NCBI RefSeq assembly: GCF_900996245.1
Contig: NZ_CAAJGK010000034.1
Coordinates: 142,992-206,991 of the forward strand
Source: Paraburkholderia sp. BCC1886
GTDB lineage: Bacteria; Pseudomonadota; Gammaproteobacteria; Burkholderiales; Burkholderiaceae
Direction: 5' to 3'
DNA: 64,000 nt
Under the pieces are notes generated by a model that saw only the letters and a list, made by a program, of their open reading frames with translations, had not been told where the DNA came from and did not search any database. A program made the translations under genes and the position numbers. Positions 28,496-37,333 of the stretch are shown here, piece after piece; position 1 is the stretch's first letter, and every line of letters begins with the position of its first letter.

Positions 28496-30055
28496 TCAGC
28501 TGCGGCGGAACACCACGTGTGAAATCCGCTGCACCAGCAACGCGGCGACCAGTGCCGCGACCGCCGTCAACCACACGCCGATGTGAATCGACTGCACCAG
28601 CGCGTCGCGCGCCGTGTCGATCAACGCGGCGGTATTGAGCCCGGTCGCTTTCATATCGGCGATCAGCTTGAGCCGCGCCGCCTCGTCGATCAGAATCTGC
28701 ATATCGACGAAGCGCGGCCGCCATTGCGACGCCGCCGGTTCGCCGACTACGCTCATGGTCCGCGTGACCACGTCGCGGTAGTGATGCTGCACGACCGTTG
28801 CCACGATGCTCGTGCCGAGCATGCCGCCCACCATGCGGGTGGACTGCAGCAGCGCCGTCGTGATGCCGAACCGTTCGCGTCCCGCAATCTCCTGACCGAA
28901 CACATTCAGATTGTTGAGAATGAATCCCAGGCCGATACCGACTGCGCCCATCGGCAATTCGATCCACAGCGTGGGCGTGCCCGGATTGGCGAACGCCAGC
29001 GCGATCGACGCGCACAGCAGCAGCGCAAAACCGATCGAGAGAATGCGCGTGGGCTTTTTCAGGTGAATCACGATGCGCGTGTTCACCACGCTGCCGAGCG
29101 CGATACACGCGGCGATGGGCGTCGCCAGCAGACCGGCCTGTTGCGGCGACAGACCGAAGCCGCCCTGCAGCAGCAAGGGCGCGAAGAAAATCAGCGAGAA
29201 CATCACGAAGCCCGACAGAAAGCCGAGCGTGAATAGCGTGACGAGTTGCGAGTCCTTGAACAGGTCGAGCGGAATCATCGGGTGAGTCGCGCGTTTTTCG
29301 CAGATCAGCAACGCGACCGCGCCTGCCACCACGCAGACCGCGAGCACCAGATTGCCGGCGCTCAGACCGCTCTTCGGCACCGCTTCGATCAGGGTCTGCA
29401 AAGAACCGAGCACCGCGGCGACCAGAAACGCCCCGAGCCAGTCGATCTTGATCTCGCCTTGCTGCGGCCGCCTGAAAGTCGGCAGATGCACCCACACGAA
29501 GTAGAGCGCCGCCGCGCCCACCGGCAGATTGATCAGGAAGGTGGAGCGCCAGCCCCAGTGTTCGCTCATCCAGCCGCCGAGCGACGGACCGGCCGCCGTG
29601 CCGATACCGTAGGCGGCGGCGAGTATTACCTGCCAGCGAACCCGGGTCCGCGCGTCGGGAAAGAGGTCTGGGATCGAAGCGAACGCGGTGCCGACCATCA
29701 TGCCGCCGCCGACCCCTTGCAGGCCCCGCGCGATGACGAGAAGCAGCATGTCGTTGGCCAGACCGCAGAGCACGGAGGCGACCGTGAAGGTGATGACCGC
29801 GGCGATCACGAAGCGCTTGCGGCCGAAGTAGTCGCCGAGCCGCCCGAACACCGGCACCGTGACCACCGACGCCAGCAGATACGCGCTCGCGATCCATGCG
29901 TAGTACTCGAAGCCGTGCAGTTCCGCGACGATCGAAGGCAGCGCGGTGCTGACGACGGTCTGATCCAGCGCGACCAGCATGTTGACGAGACCGATGCCGA
30001 GCATCGCGAAGAGGGCGTTTCGGAAAGGCAGGGAGGCGGAGGCGGTCGAATTCAC
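28496..30055 (-). CDS. MFS transporter, DHA2 (EmrB/QacA) family
   Basis: This 519-residue inner-membrane protein has about 14 hydrophobic helices, the DHA2 number. Motifs: ALDQTVVSTALPSI in helix 1 (D1 motif), GRLGDYFGRKRF in loop 2-3, RGLQGVGGGMM in helix 4, and GPSLGGWMSEHWGWRSTFLINLP (motif C). DHA2 proteins are usually drug or metabolite exporters. The start appears to be GTG at 30055 with no strong ribosome site. A perfect TATAAT (minus strand, 30141-30146) and the AGTTGTCTGAC element lie upstream. A link to sugar acids is suggested only by that shared motif. Confidence 0.85.
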   Translation of the reverse strand: MNSTASASLPFRNALFAMLGIGLVNMLVALDQTVVSTALPSIVAELHGFEYYAWIASAYLLASVVTVPVFGRLGDYFGRKRFVIAAVITFTVASVLCGLANDMLLLVIARGLQGVGGGMMVGTAFASIPDLFPDARTRVRWQVILAAAYGIGTAAGPSLGGWMSEHWGWRSTFLINLPVGAAALYFVWVHLPTFRRPQQGEIKIDWLGAFLVAAVLGSLQTLIEAVPKSGLSAGNLVLAVCVVAGAVALLICEKRATHPMIPLDLFKDSQLVTLFTLGFLSGFVMFSLIFFAPLLLQGGFGLSPQQAGLLATPIAACIALGSVVNTRIVIHLKKPTRILSIGFALLLCASIALAFANPGTPTLWIELPMGAVGIGLGFILNNLNVFGQEIAGRERFGITTALLQSTRMVGGMLGTSIVATVVQHHYRDVVTRTMSVVGEPAASQWRPRFVDMQILIDEAARLKLIADMKATGLNTAALIDTARDALVQSIHIGVWLTAVAALVAALLVQRISHVVFRRS

Positions 30056-30116
30056 GGGCTTGGGAATGAGGGCTTGGCAAGGCGGCGCGGGCCGGGTCTC
30101 GATGACTATATCTTCT

Positions 30117-30146
30117 AGTTGTCTGACCTCTAGAGGGAAAATTATA
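30117..30146 (-). promoter_or_regulatory. Promoter/operator of the DHA2 MFS gene
   Basis: On the minus strand a perfect -10 TATAAT reads from 30146 to 30141. AGTTGTCTGAC at 30117-30127 (plus-strand reading) lies just downstream, where a bound repressor would block transcription. The same 11-mer occurs upstream of gudD. No strong -35 is visible. Confidence 0.45.
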
Positions 30147-30190
30147 CGGGTTTCCCCTTATCCGCCATTATCCTGGCCGGTGTTCCGGCC

Positions 30191-30223
30191 AAAAAAAAGC
30201 CGCGCCTACAGAAAAGGCACGGC
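30191..30223 (-). terminator. Intrinsic terminator of the aroQ-like operon
   Basis: On the minus strand GCCGTGCC (from 30223) pairs with GGCGCGGC (to 30199) with one mismatch, followed by eight T residues (30198-30191). It lies about 40 bases after the AroQ-like stop codon. Confidence 0.85.
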
Positions 30224-30262
30224 CTGAACAACGTCTTGAAGCGTTCTGGTGATGCAAGCCCG

Positions 30263-30715
30263 TCAGAACCCCGCGCTTTTGCCCAGCGCCATCGCCATGG
30301 CTTGCAGCGCGACCAGATAACCGTTCGCGCCCAACCCGCAGATCACCCCGGTGGCGGCGCGCGAGATCAGCGAATGACGATAGGTCTCGTCGCGTTGGTG
30401 AATGTTGGTGATATGCAACTCGATCAACGGCCGTTCGATCAGCTTGACCGCGTCGAGCACCGGCACCGACGCGAACGAAAAACCGGCCGGGTTGATGATC
30501 ACCGCGGCGTCGCGCTCGAAGGCCTCCTGCAACCAGTCGACCAGCGTCGCCTCGCTGTTGGTCTGGCGAAACTCGCAGCGCAGTTCGAGTCTGACTGCGA
30601 GCGCTTCCACCTGCTGCTGGATCTGCGCGAGCGTGGTGGTGCCGTAGAGGTGCGGCTCGCGCTTGCCCAGCATGTTGAGGTTCGAGCCGTTCAGTACATA
30701 TACGAGGTCAGTCAT
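30263..30715 (-). CDS. aroQ-like: Type II 3-dehydroquinate dehydratase-like protein (atypical)
   Basis: At 150 residues this has the type II DHQase fold, which interconverts 3-dehydroquinate and 3-dehydroshikimate as a dodecamer. Conserved: NGSNLNMLGKREPHLYG with Tyr24, Asn75 in INPAG, Glu99/His101 in ELHITN, and GVICGLGANGYLVALQAM. Altered: the usual NGPNLN has Ser11, and GAYTHTS is AGFSFAS, so the active-site His is Phe81. It sits 51 bp after an MHS-type transporter under a divergent IclR gene. That context suggests a catabolic role (quinate/shikimate or an analogue) rather than aromatic amino-acid synthesis. Confidence 0.82.
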   Translation of the reverse strand: MTDLVYVLNGSNLNMLGKREPHLYGTTTLAQIQQQVEALAVRLELRCEFRQTNSEATLVDWLQEAFERDAAVIINPAGFSFASVPVLDAVKLIERPLIELHITNIHQRDETYRHSLISRAATGVICGLGANGYLVALQAMAMALGKSAGF

Positions 30716-30766
30716 GGGTGATGTCGCCTGTTTGCAGAATTCGATGTTGCGATGTAACGGTTGCGA

Positions 30767-32143
30767 TCACAGCCGGTGACCGTTGCCCACGCCTGCCGTC
30801 GCCAGATCGGCGTCGCCGGTCACGGCCGCGGTCGAGTCGGTCCGGTTCATGTCGATGCCGAGCGTTTCGCGCGCCGTGAGAATCATCACGAGCGAGATCA
30901 CGTTGAACACCACGCAGACCGCGACCACGCCCCAGGGCGAGCCATTGCAGACGGAAAAGAGCCACACGGCCAGCACCGGCATGGGACCGCCGGCGATCAG
31001 ATTGGCACCCGTATAAGCGAGTGCCGAGCCGGAGTAGCGCACGTTGGTCGGGAATGCTTCGGCGAACGCCACCGGTTGAATGCCGCTCTGGAACTGCGTG
31101 AAGCCGAGGAAGAAGCCCATCGCCGCCACCATCGGCAGGAAGCTTTTGGTGTCGAGAATCTGGAAGTACACGAACAGCATCAGCAGTGTCGCGATGGAGC
31201 CGATCGCCAGCGCTTTCTTGCGGCCGATCCGGTCGCTCAGCATGCCGCCCGCCAGTGCGCCGACGATGGCACAGACGTTCGCGCCCATCAGCAGCAGGAA
31301 ACCGGTTTGCTTCGGAATCGCCAGCGTCTTGGTGATGTAGCTCAGCGAGAACACGACGATCAGATAAAAAATCGCGGCCGGTCCGCAGAAGAACAGCATC
31401 CAGCGCAGCACGACACGCCAGTGCAGGCGAAGCGCATCGCGTAACGGGCTGCCCACGTGCACGACCTCGGTTTTTTGCAGCGCGACGAACGACGGCGTCT
31501 CGCTCACTCGCAGCCGGATATACACGCCGACAATCACGAGAATGAAGCTCAGCACGAAGGGAATGCGCCAGCCGTAGGAATCGAATGCTTCGGTCGACAT
31601 CGCGCTGGAGAGCAGCAGGAGTACCCCGTTTGCCATGATCTGGCTGAGCGGCGAACACAGGCCGAGCAGGCCCGAGTATTTGCCGCGACGGTCGGGGCTT
31701 GCGTGCTCGATGGCCATCAACTGCGCGCCGGTCGATTCGCCGCCCAGCGCGAAGCCTTGCAGGATGCGCAGCAGCACGAGCAGCACCGGCGCCCACACGC
31801 CGATGCTGGCATAGGTCGGCAGCAGGCCCATCAGCATCGACGCGAGGCCCATTACGGTGACGGTGCCGAGCATGAGGTTGCGACGGCCAAGCTTGTCGCC
31901 CAGATGTCCGCAGATGATCGCGCCGAGCGGGCGGGCCGCGAGCCCGACGCCGAAGGTCGCGAGCGACGCGAGCAGCGCGGAGGTGGAGTCCATCGAAGGG
32001 AAAAACAGTTTGGGTAATACCGTGGCGGCCAGTGCGCCGTATAGCGTGAAATCGAACCACTCGAGTGCGGTGCCGATCGCCGCGGCCGTGACGGCCCGTG
32101 TGCGCATCGCCGGGTTCGTGCCTGTCTGGGCATCCTGAATCAT
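30767..32143 (-). CDS. MHS-family MFS transporter (ShiA/KgtP-like)
   Basis: This 458-residue H+ symporter has about 12 helices. It begins with the MHS hallmark AAAIGTALEWFDFTLYGALAATVLPKLFFP. Loop 2-3 is GHLGDKLGRRNLML, helix 4-5 reads RILQGFALGGESTGAQLMAIEHA, and SDRIGRKKAL is the second half-repeat motif. The family imports carboxylates such as shikimate, 2-oxoglutarate or proline betaine. AAGGAGACAAG gives a strong ribosome site. Being first in an operon with the AroQ-like gene, it likely imports that enzyme's substrate. Confidence 0.88.
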   Translation of the reverse strand: MIQDAQTGTNPAMRTRAVTAAAIGTALEWFDFTLYGALAATVLPKLFFPSMDSTSALLASLATFGVGLAARPLGAIICGHLGDKLGRRNLMLGTVTVMGLASMLMGLLPTYASIGVWAPVLLVLLRILQGFALGGESTGAQLMAIEHASPDRRGKYSGLLGLCSPLSQIMANGVLLLLSSAMSTEAFDSYGWRIPFVLSFILVIVGVYIRLRVSETPSFVALQKTEVVHVGSPLRDALRLHWRVVLRWMLFFCGPAAIFYLIVVFSLSYITKTLAIPKQTGFLLLMGANVCAIVGALAGGMLSDRIGRKKALAIGSIATLLMLFVYFQILDTKSFLPMVAAMGFFLGFTQFQSGIQPVAFAEAFPTNVRYSGSALAYTGANLIAGGPMPVLAVWLFSVCNGSPWGVVAVCVVFNVISLVMILTARETLGIDMNRTDSTAAVTGDADLATAGVGNGHRL

Positions 32144-32332
32144 CTTGTCTCCTTGTCCCTTTGCCGTTCGGGATGACAGCGCGCCGCTCGAAGCCGGTTT
32201 GCCGCTCCCGCTCTCGTGTCTGAGTTGTCTAGGTTTGTCTGTGTTTTTTGATCGGGGTTTTCGGAAAGCGCGTCAGGTTTTAGCTTGATCGCTTTACCGT
32301 GCGGCGAATGTAGCACCGCTAGGTGGGACACC

Positions 32333-32355
32333 ATTCCAAGGTGGAATTCGATTCC
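32333..32355. promoter_or_regulatory. Triple half-site operator, IclR type
   Basis: ATTCCA (32333-32338) and TGGAAT (32342-32347) form a perfect 6-3-6 palindrome; ATTCC at 32351-32355 repeats the first half-site 18 bp later and makes a second overlapping palindrome with GGAAT. The palindrome-plus-direct-repeat layout is that reported for PcaU/PobR-type IclR regulators. It lies between the divergent transporter and IclR genes. Confidence 0.65.
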
Positions 32356-32429
32356 GTAATGTGCAACACTGCGCGGCGTGCGGCGGCTTCGGTCGTTGCA
32401 CGACGACTCGACAATCCACGGAGACTCTC

Positions 32430-33212
32430 ATGCCCGGCGTCACGGAGCGCACGCTCGCTGTCCTCGAATTTCTCGCCACGCAGATGGAGGGCACGCCGCT
32501 CGCCATGATCGCCGCCGAGCTCGACATTCCCCGCAGTGCGTGTCATCGGCTGCTGGTCGATCTGAAAACGTGTGGGTACGTGCGGCAGTTGCGCGAGCAT
32601 GGCGACTACGTGCTTACCACCAAACTCGTCGGACTCGGGCTGGGATTTCTCGCGACCTCGGGCATCGTCGATATTGCGCAGACCATGCTCGACCGGCTCG
32701 CCGAGCGTTCGGGCGAACTGGTGCGGCTGTCCATCGTCGACGGCGACCGTCTGACTTTCGTCGCGAAGGCGCAAGGTGCGCTGAAGGGATTGCGATACGA
32801 CCCGGACATGGGCATGGACACGACGCTGTCGTGCAGCGCTACCGGCTATGCCTGGATGATGACGCTAAGCGACGAGCGTGCGCTCGAACTCGTGTCGCGC
32901 CAGGGCTTCGGCCAGCCGAAGCAATTCGGTCCGAACGCGCCGACCACCATCAACGGATTGCTCGGTTTCGTGCATGCCGCGCGGGAACGCGGCTACGCGA
33001 CCATCAACGAAGTGTTCGCGCCGGGCATGACGGCCATGGCCGCGCCTGTGCAGCGGCGCGGCTATCCGGCGCTCGGCGTGATCAGCATTGCCGGTCCGCT
33101 GGTTCGACTCGACGAAAAACGCATGGCGAGTCTCGGTTCGACCTTGCTGGCGGCCGCCGCGGAGCTCGCAGCGGCGAGCCATGCTTCGCCGCTGTTCAAT
33201 CGCACACGCTAG
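32430..33212 (+). CDS. IclR-family transcriptional regulator
   Basis: This 260-residue protein has a winged helix at about residues 5-65 (ERTLAVLEFLATQMEGTPLAMIAAELDIPRSACHRLLVDLKTCGYV) and an IclR effector domain (LRYDPDMGMDTTLSCSATGYAWM; GYATINEVFAPGMTAMAAPV; ALGVISIAGP). ACGGAGACTCTC precedes the ATG at 32430; an upstream in-frame start at 32361 would overlap operator DNA. It is divergent from the MHS transporter / AroQ-like operon, and the intergenic palindromes make it the likely regulator of both. Confidence 0.9.
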   Translation: MPGVTERTLAVLEFLATQMEGTPLAMIAAELDIPRSACHRLLVDLKTCGYVRQLREHGDYVLTTKLVGLGLGFLATSGIVDIAQTMLDRLAERSGELVRLSIVDGDRLTFVAKAQGALKGLRYDPDMGMDTTLSCSATGYAWMMTLSDERALELVSRQGFGQPKQFGPNAPTTINGLLGFVHAARERGYATINEVFAPGMTAMAAPVQRRGYPALGVISIAGPLVRLDEKRMASLGSTLLAAAAELAAASHASPLFNRTR

Positions 33213-33228
33213 GCGGTTTGCCTGGGTA

Positions 33229-34296
33229 TCAAGGCGCGATGATGCGCTCGGCCTTCAGCCGGTCGAACAGTGCAAAGAACGCATCCGGCGTGCTCTGATA
33301 ATCGAGGAAGCCGGCCTTGCGGCTTTTCGTCATATCGGTGACGACTTCCATCGGCCGGCCGAGATCGGCGTCGGTATGCCACCACGAGGCGAGCTTGCCG
33401 ATATCCGCCTCTTTCAAACCGAAGCGCGCGGCAATCTCCGCCCATGCTTTGCCCGCATCCTGCATGCGTCCTTCCAGCGGTCGCACCGTGCCGTCGAACG
33501 GCACGGCTTCGACGCCGAAGTAATCGGCAAGACGCGACCACATCCACTTCCAGCGGAACACGTCGCCGTTCACCACGTTGAAGTCTTCGTTGCGCGCATT
33601 CGCCGCGCTCGCCGCCCATTCCAGATGACGGGCGAGCAGTCGCGCGTCGGTCATGTCGGTGAGACTTTCCCATTGCGCGCCCGAGCCCGGAAAAACGAAC
33701 GGCTGGCCGGTCTGCTTGCACAGCGTCGCATACACGGCGAGTGTCACGCCCATGTTCATCGCATTGCCCAACGCATAGCCGATGATCGTATGCGGGCGAT
33801 GTACGCTCCAGCTCAACCCGTAACGCTGCGCGGCTTCGAACAGACGGTCTTCCTGCTCGTAATAAAAATTGTCGACCGGCTGACGGCCCTGTTCTTCACG
33901 GAACGGCGTGATGGGCACCGCGCCGGTTGCGTACGCTTCGAACGGTCCGAGATAGTGCTTGAGTCCCGTGACGAGCGCCGCATGTTCGAGCGTGCCCGAT
34001 GGGCCCACGGCGTCCATGACGTGACGCACCATCGCGCCGTTCACGCGGATGTTTTCCTTCTCGGTGGCCTGCCGCGCCCATGCGGTGAAGAACACGTGTG
34101 TAAAACGCTGCGCTTTTAGCGCGTCGTTCACCGAGTCGGCCGAGGTCAGGTCCGCGGTAATCGGTTCGATGTCCGGCGAAACCGCACCGCGTCCGCGTGA
34201 CAGACCCGCGACGTTCCAGCCGTTCGCGCGCAACTGGTCAGCCAGATTGCTGCCGACGATGCCGCTTGCGCCAATGATGAGTGCCCGTTTTTCCAT
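33229..34296 (-). CDS. PRISE-like SDR (progesterone 5-beta-reductase / iridoid synthase-type enone reductase)
   Basis: This is a 355-residue atypical SDR with an N-terminal NAD(P)-binding loop GASGIVGSNLADQL. Two PRISE active-site signatures are present: VTGLKHYLGPF with catalytic Lys113, and NFYYEQED at 143-150 with the catalytic Tyr. PRISE enzymes reduce activated C=C bonds (1,4-enones) with NADPH. GAGGACGAAC gives the ribosome site for the ATG at 34296; the frame runs open to 34473 without support. It is convergent with IclR and has no operon partners. Native substrate unknown. Confidence 0.82.
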   Translation of the reverse strand: MEKRALIIGASGIVGSNLADQLRANGWNVAGLSRGRGAVSPDIEPITADLTSADSVNDALKAQRFTHVFFTAWARQATEKENIRVNGAMVRHVMDAVGPSGTLEHAALVTGLKHYLGPFEAYATGAVPITPFREEQGRQPVDNFYYEQEDRLFEAAQRYGLSWSVHRPHTIIGYALGNAMNMGVTLAVYATLCKQTGQPFVFPGSGAQWESLTDMTDARLLARHLEWAASAANARNEDFNVVNGDVFRWKWMWSRLADYFGVEAVPFDGTVRPLEGRMQDAGKAWAEIAARFGLKEADIGKLASWWHTDADLGRPMEVVTDMTKSRKAGFLDYQSTPDAFFALFDRLKAERIIAP

Positions 34297-34648
34297 GTTC
34301 GTCCTCGAGAAAGTGAGTGTGGGCCGATAGCAGCAATACGCGGGCCGCACGTTTGGGTGCCTTGCAAGTGCCGGCGCGGTGCGGTGTGTCGATCTGGCGC
34401 GGTGCGTGATCCTGGCCTGATCGGTCACGGAAATTCGCACGGGACTTGATGTGAATTCCTGTCTGCGCCCCAAAAAAGCCGCGATCGATCGAATGCCGTT
34501 GTCGCACCCGTGAACAAAAATAAAACTGATCTATTCCAGCACGGTGTGACGGCGCGCAGATTACGCGACGAAAGCTTCCGCTTTCCGGGTCGTCCAGCTG
34601 GACGCCTCGTTTTTAATCCGGTGTCTCATCCCCAGGGAGAACCACATC
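34297..34648. other. Divergent intergenic region
   Basis: About 350 bp lie between the divergent PRISE-like gene and the Asp-rich protein gene. No supported coding frame, hairpin or recognisable operator was found. It must hold both promoters. The CAGGGAGAACC near its right end is the ribosome site of the next gene. Confidence 0.4.
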
Positions 34649-36241
34649 ATGCAACAGAAAATCAGTTTGGTATCCAATGCACCCCTGTTCGAGTGCGACG
34701 ACGATGACGACGACGATCAGGGCACCCGCGTCCAGAAGTCGGCGCGCAACCGCTATCTCGCCGCGAGGCACTATGCGGTGACGCACTTCGATCCGGCCCA
34801 GACCGACAGCTTTCCCTACGAGGTGCCGCGCGTGACGCTGCAGGTCGATCTCAAGCAGATGGCGCGCGTGATCCGTGGACCGGTGAACATCATCACGCTC
34901 GCCTCGACGTCGCCCGACTACATGTGGGCCGCGTCCAGCGAAGGCTTCACCTACGTGGACGTGTCGAACGACGGCTTTCGCGAAGTGGCCCGCATCGTCG
35001 CGCCCGGCCAGAAGGCGATTCCCAACGAGTTGCAGGAAAACATTCTCGATGAACGCTTCACGACGGCGGAGCAGGTCGAGCATGCGGTATTCGACGGATA
35101 CGGACTCGACTGGGTACGCATGGGCAACGGCGTCTACGTGGTGGTCGACCGCGACAACCACGCGTTCTACAACACCGCGGACGGCTCGCTAAGCGAGTTC
35201 GCGCTGGTCGACGAGGACGATCCGGCGGCCGGCATCCAGCTCGTGAAGACGGTCGACATGCGCGAAGCCATCGGCGAGGGCAATCTGATGACGGGCACCG
35301 GCATGACCTACGACGGCAAACTGGTGGTCGCCTCGAACCAGACGCTCAGCGTATTCGAGCGCAATCTCGAGGGGGAACCGCAAACCTTCCGCTTCGACGA
35401 CGAGCTCGTCACCAACTCGTTTGCGATCGACGAGGACAACGGCATTTACATCGCTTCCGACAAGTACATGCGCAAGCTTGTCTGGACGGGCTCGAAGCTG
35501 TCGGACGACGAGGACGACGGTGCGTGGAAAGTCCGGTACGATTCGGGCCAACAGCCGCCTACGGTGAAGATCGGCACCGGCACCGGTTCCACGCCGACCC
35601 TGATGGGCTTCGACGATGATGAAGACCGCCTGGTCGTCATCACCGACGGCGCCAATCACATGAAGCTGGTGGCATTCTGGCGCGACGAGATTCCCGACGA
35701 CTGGACCGCGTTGCAAGGCGCTTCGTCCGCGCGGATTGCCGGCCATATTCAGGTGTTCGCGGGTCTGAACGAGCGGTCGGATTTCATCCAGAGCGAGCAG
35801 TCGGTCGTCGTGCATGGCTATGGCGCGTTCGTCGTCAACAACATCGCCAAGAAGGGCGAAGAGGACAAGCTGGTCGACGTGCTGGCGCTCGGACCGGTGA
35901 ACGAGCCGGGCCGCGGCTGCGAACGCTTCGAGTGGGATCCATGCGAGCATCGCTGGGAGCCGGTCTGGTCGCGCGGCGATATCGTGTCGATCAGCATGGT
36001 GCCGAGTGTCAGCACCGCATCGGGCATCGTCTTCGTGAACGGTTATTACGCCGACACCGGTTGGGAGGTGACCGGTCTCGACTGGGATACCGGCGAGACC
36101 GTGCAGCGCATTTCGTTCGGCTTCGATAATCGCGGCAACGGCGCGTACGCGATTCTCCAGTACGCGCCCAATGGCGATCTGATCTTCAACGGCGTGGGCG
36201 GCCCCGCGCGCGTGCCGTTGAATCGGGAGCGGGACTCGTAA
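34649..36241 (+). CDS. Hypothetical Asp-rich, beta-propeller-like protein (530 aa)
   Basis: I do not recognise the family. Residues 17-23 are a run of seven aspartates, and acidic patches recur (DEDDP, DDEDDG, DDDED). The rest consists of repeated strand-turn units with a W/Y-x-D-G pattern (MTYDGKLVVASNQT, AIDEDNGIYIASDKYM, MGFDDDEDRLVVITDGA, LQYAPNGDLIFNG), as in NHL or quinoprotein-like beta-propellers. No signal peptide is evident. A GGGAG ribosome site precedes the ATG. Monocistronic, ended by a hairpin at 36275-36305. A calcium-binding or scaffold role is only a guess. Confidence 0.72.
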   Translation: MQQKISLVSNAPLFECDDDDDDDQGTRVQKSARNRYLAARHYAVTHFDPAQTDSFPYEVPRVTLQVDLKQMARVIRGPVNIITLASTSPDYMWAASSEGFTYVDVSNDGFREVARIVAPGQKAIPNELQENILDERFTTAEQVEHAVFDGYGLDWVRMGNGVYVVVDRDNHAFYNTADGSLSEFALVDEDDPAAGIQLVKTVDMREAIGEGNLMTGTGMTYDGKLVVASNQTLSVFERNLEGEPQTFRFDDELVTNSFAIDEDNGIYIASDKYMRKLVWTGSKLSDDEDDGAWKVRYDSGQQPPTVKIGTGTGSTPTLMGFDDDEDRLVVITDGANHMKLVAFWRDEIPDDWTALQGASSARIAGHIQVFAGLNERSDFIQSEQSVVVHGYGAFVVNNIAKKGEEDKLVDVLALGPVNEPGRGCERFEWDPCEHRWEPVWSRGDIVSISMVPSVSTASGIVFVNGYYADTGWEVTGLDWDTGETVQRISFGFDNRGNGAYAILQYAPNGDLIFNGVGGPARVPLNRERDS

Positions 36242-36274
36242 GCCTCGTTTCGTGATGCGATGAAGAAGTCCTGC

Positions 36275-36305
36275 TGCCCGGCAATCCGTCGAGGGTTGCC
36301 GGGCA
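36275..36305. terminator. Hairpin between convergent genes
   Basis: TGCCCGGCAA (36275-36284) pairs perfectly with TTGCCGGGCA (36296-36305). There is no T-run on either side, so termination is probable but not certain. It lies between two convergent genes and could serve both. Confidence 0.5.
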
Positions 36306-36331
36306 TTGGCCGCATTGCTGTTCTTATGCGC

Positions 36332-37210
36332 TTATGCCTTCGTCCACGCCGCCGCCATTGCGGTTGCGAACTCGCGATACGAACGCGGCTGCCGACCCAG
36401 CAGCGTGGCAAGCCGCGCAATCTCTTGCGGCGAGGCCACTGCGCCGTCCTGCTGATAGCGACGCATCATCAGGCGCATGTCGTAAGCGAGCCACGACGGT
36501 GCAGCAGCCTTCAGACGCTGCTCGAGCAGATCGAGATCGTCGCCGCCGTAACGCACCGGACGTCCCAGCGCTTCGGCCCAGATCAACGTGATGGATTCAG
36601 CGGTCAACGCGTCCGGTCCGACGAGCTCGTACGTTTCGCGCGGCAGCGGAGCGTCGGCGCGTTCGCGACGCAACAACTCGCGGGCCGCAGCGTCGCCGAT
36701 GTCGCGGACATCCACCATCGAAATCCCCTTCGCGCCGATCGGCATGCCGTACACGCCATGGGTGAGCAGCGGGTCTTTCTGGCGCGCATCGTTCTGGATG
36801 AAGTACGCCGGACGCAGCACCGTAGCCGGCAGATCGTCATGCTCGATCATCCGTTCCACCGTGTACTTGCCCGTGAAGTGCGGAACGTCGACATAGTCCG
36901 CGCCTTTGAAGACGGACAGATACACCACGCCCTTGACGCCCGCATCGCGCGCCACGCTGAGGGTTTGCAGCGCCTGGGTCAACTCGTCGGCGGCGTTCGG
37001 CGCGAGCAGGAAGAGGGTGCTGACGCCGGTCATTGCGCGGCGCAGACCGTCCACGTCGGACAGGTCGCCCTGAACCGCGACGACGCCGGCGGGAAATTCG
37101 GCTTTCTCCGGCGACCGGGTGAGGGCGCGCACTTCCGCGCCGCTGCCGCTCAAATGGTCGAGAACCTGCTTGCCGACGACGCCCGTGCTACCGGTTACGA
37201 GGATTGCCAT
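36332..37210 (-). CDS. NmrA/atypical SDR NAD(P)-binding protein
   Basis: This 292-residue atypical SDR begins MAILVTGSTGVVGKQVLDHLSGSGAEVRALTR, with the GxxGxxG nucleotide loop, and continues with VQGDLSDVDGLRRAMTGVSTLFLLAP. Such NmrA/HSCARG-type proteins are NAD(P)H quinone reductases or redox sensors. AGGAGCAAGATC is the ribosome site; the open frame extends upstream to 37642 but crosses the promoter region. It is divergent from a LysR regulator, a classical arrangement for a regulated oxidoreductase. Confidence 0.85.
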   Translation of the reverse strand: MAILVTGSTGVVGKQVLDHLSGSGAEVRALTRSPEKAEFPAGVVAVQGDLSDVDGLRRAMTGVSTLFLLAPNAADELTQALQTLSVARDAGVKGVVYLSVFKGADYVDVPHFTGKYTVERMIEHDDLPATVLRPAYFIQNDARQKDPLLTHGVYGMPIGAKGISMVDVRDIGDAAARELLRRERADAPLPRETYELVGPDALTAESITLIWAEALGRPVRYGGDDLDLLEQRLKAAAPSWLAYDMRLMMRRYQQDGAVASPQEIARLATLLGRQPRSYREFATAMAAAWTKA

Positions 37211-37333
37211 GATCTTGCTCCTGAGAGGTGAGGGTGGAGGGCTGCAACCAGCCCGTGAGACAAAGAATATTCGTTCCGTGGAATGACCGAAAGTGCGAAA
37301 ATCCAGACGGCCTGTCTCATATATGGAACGATC

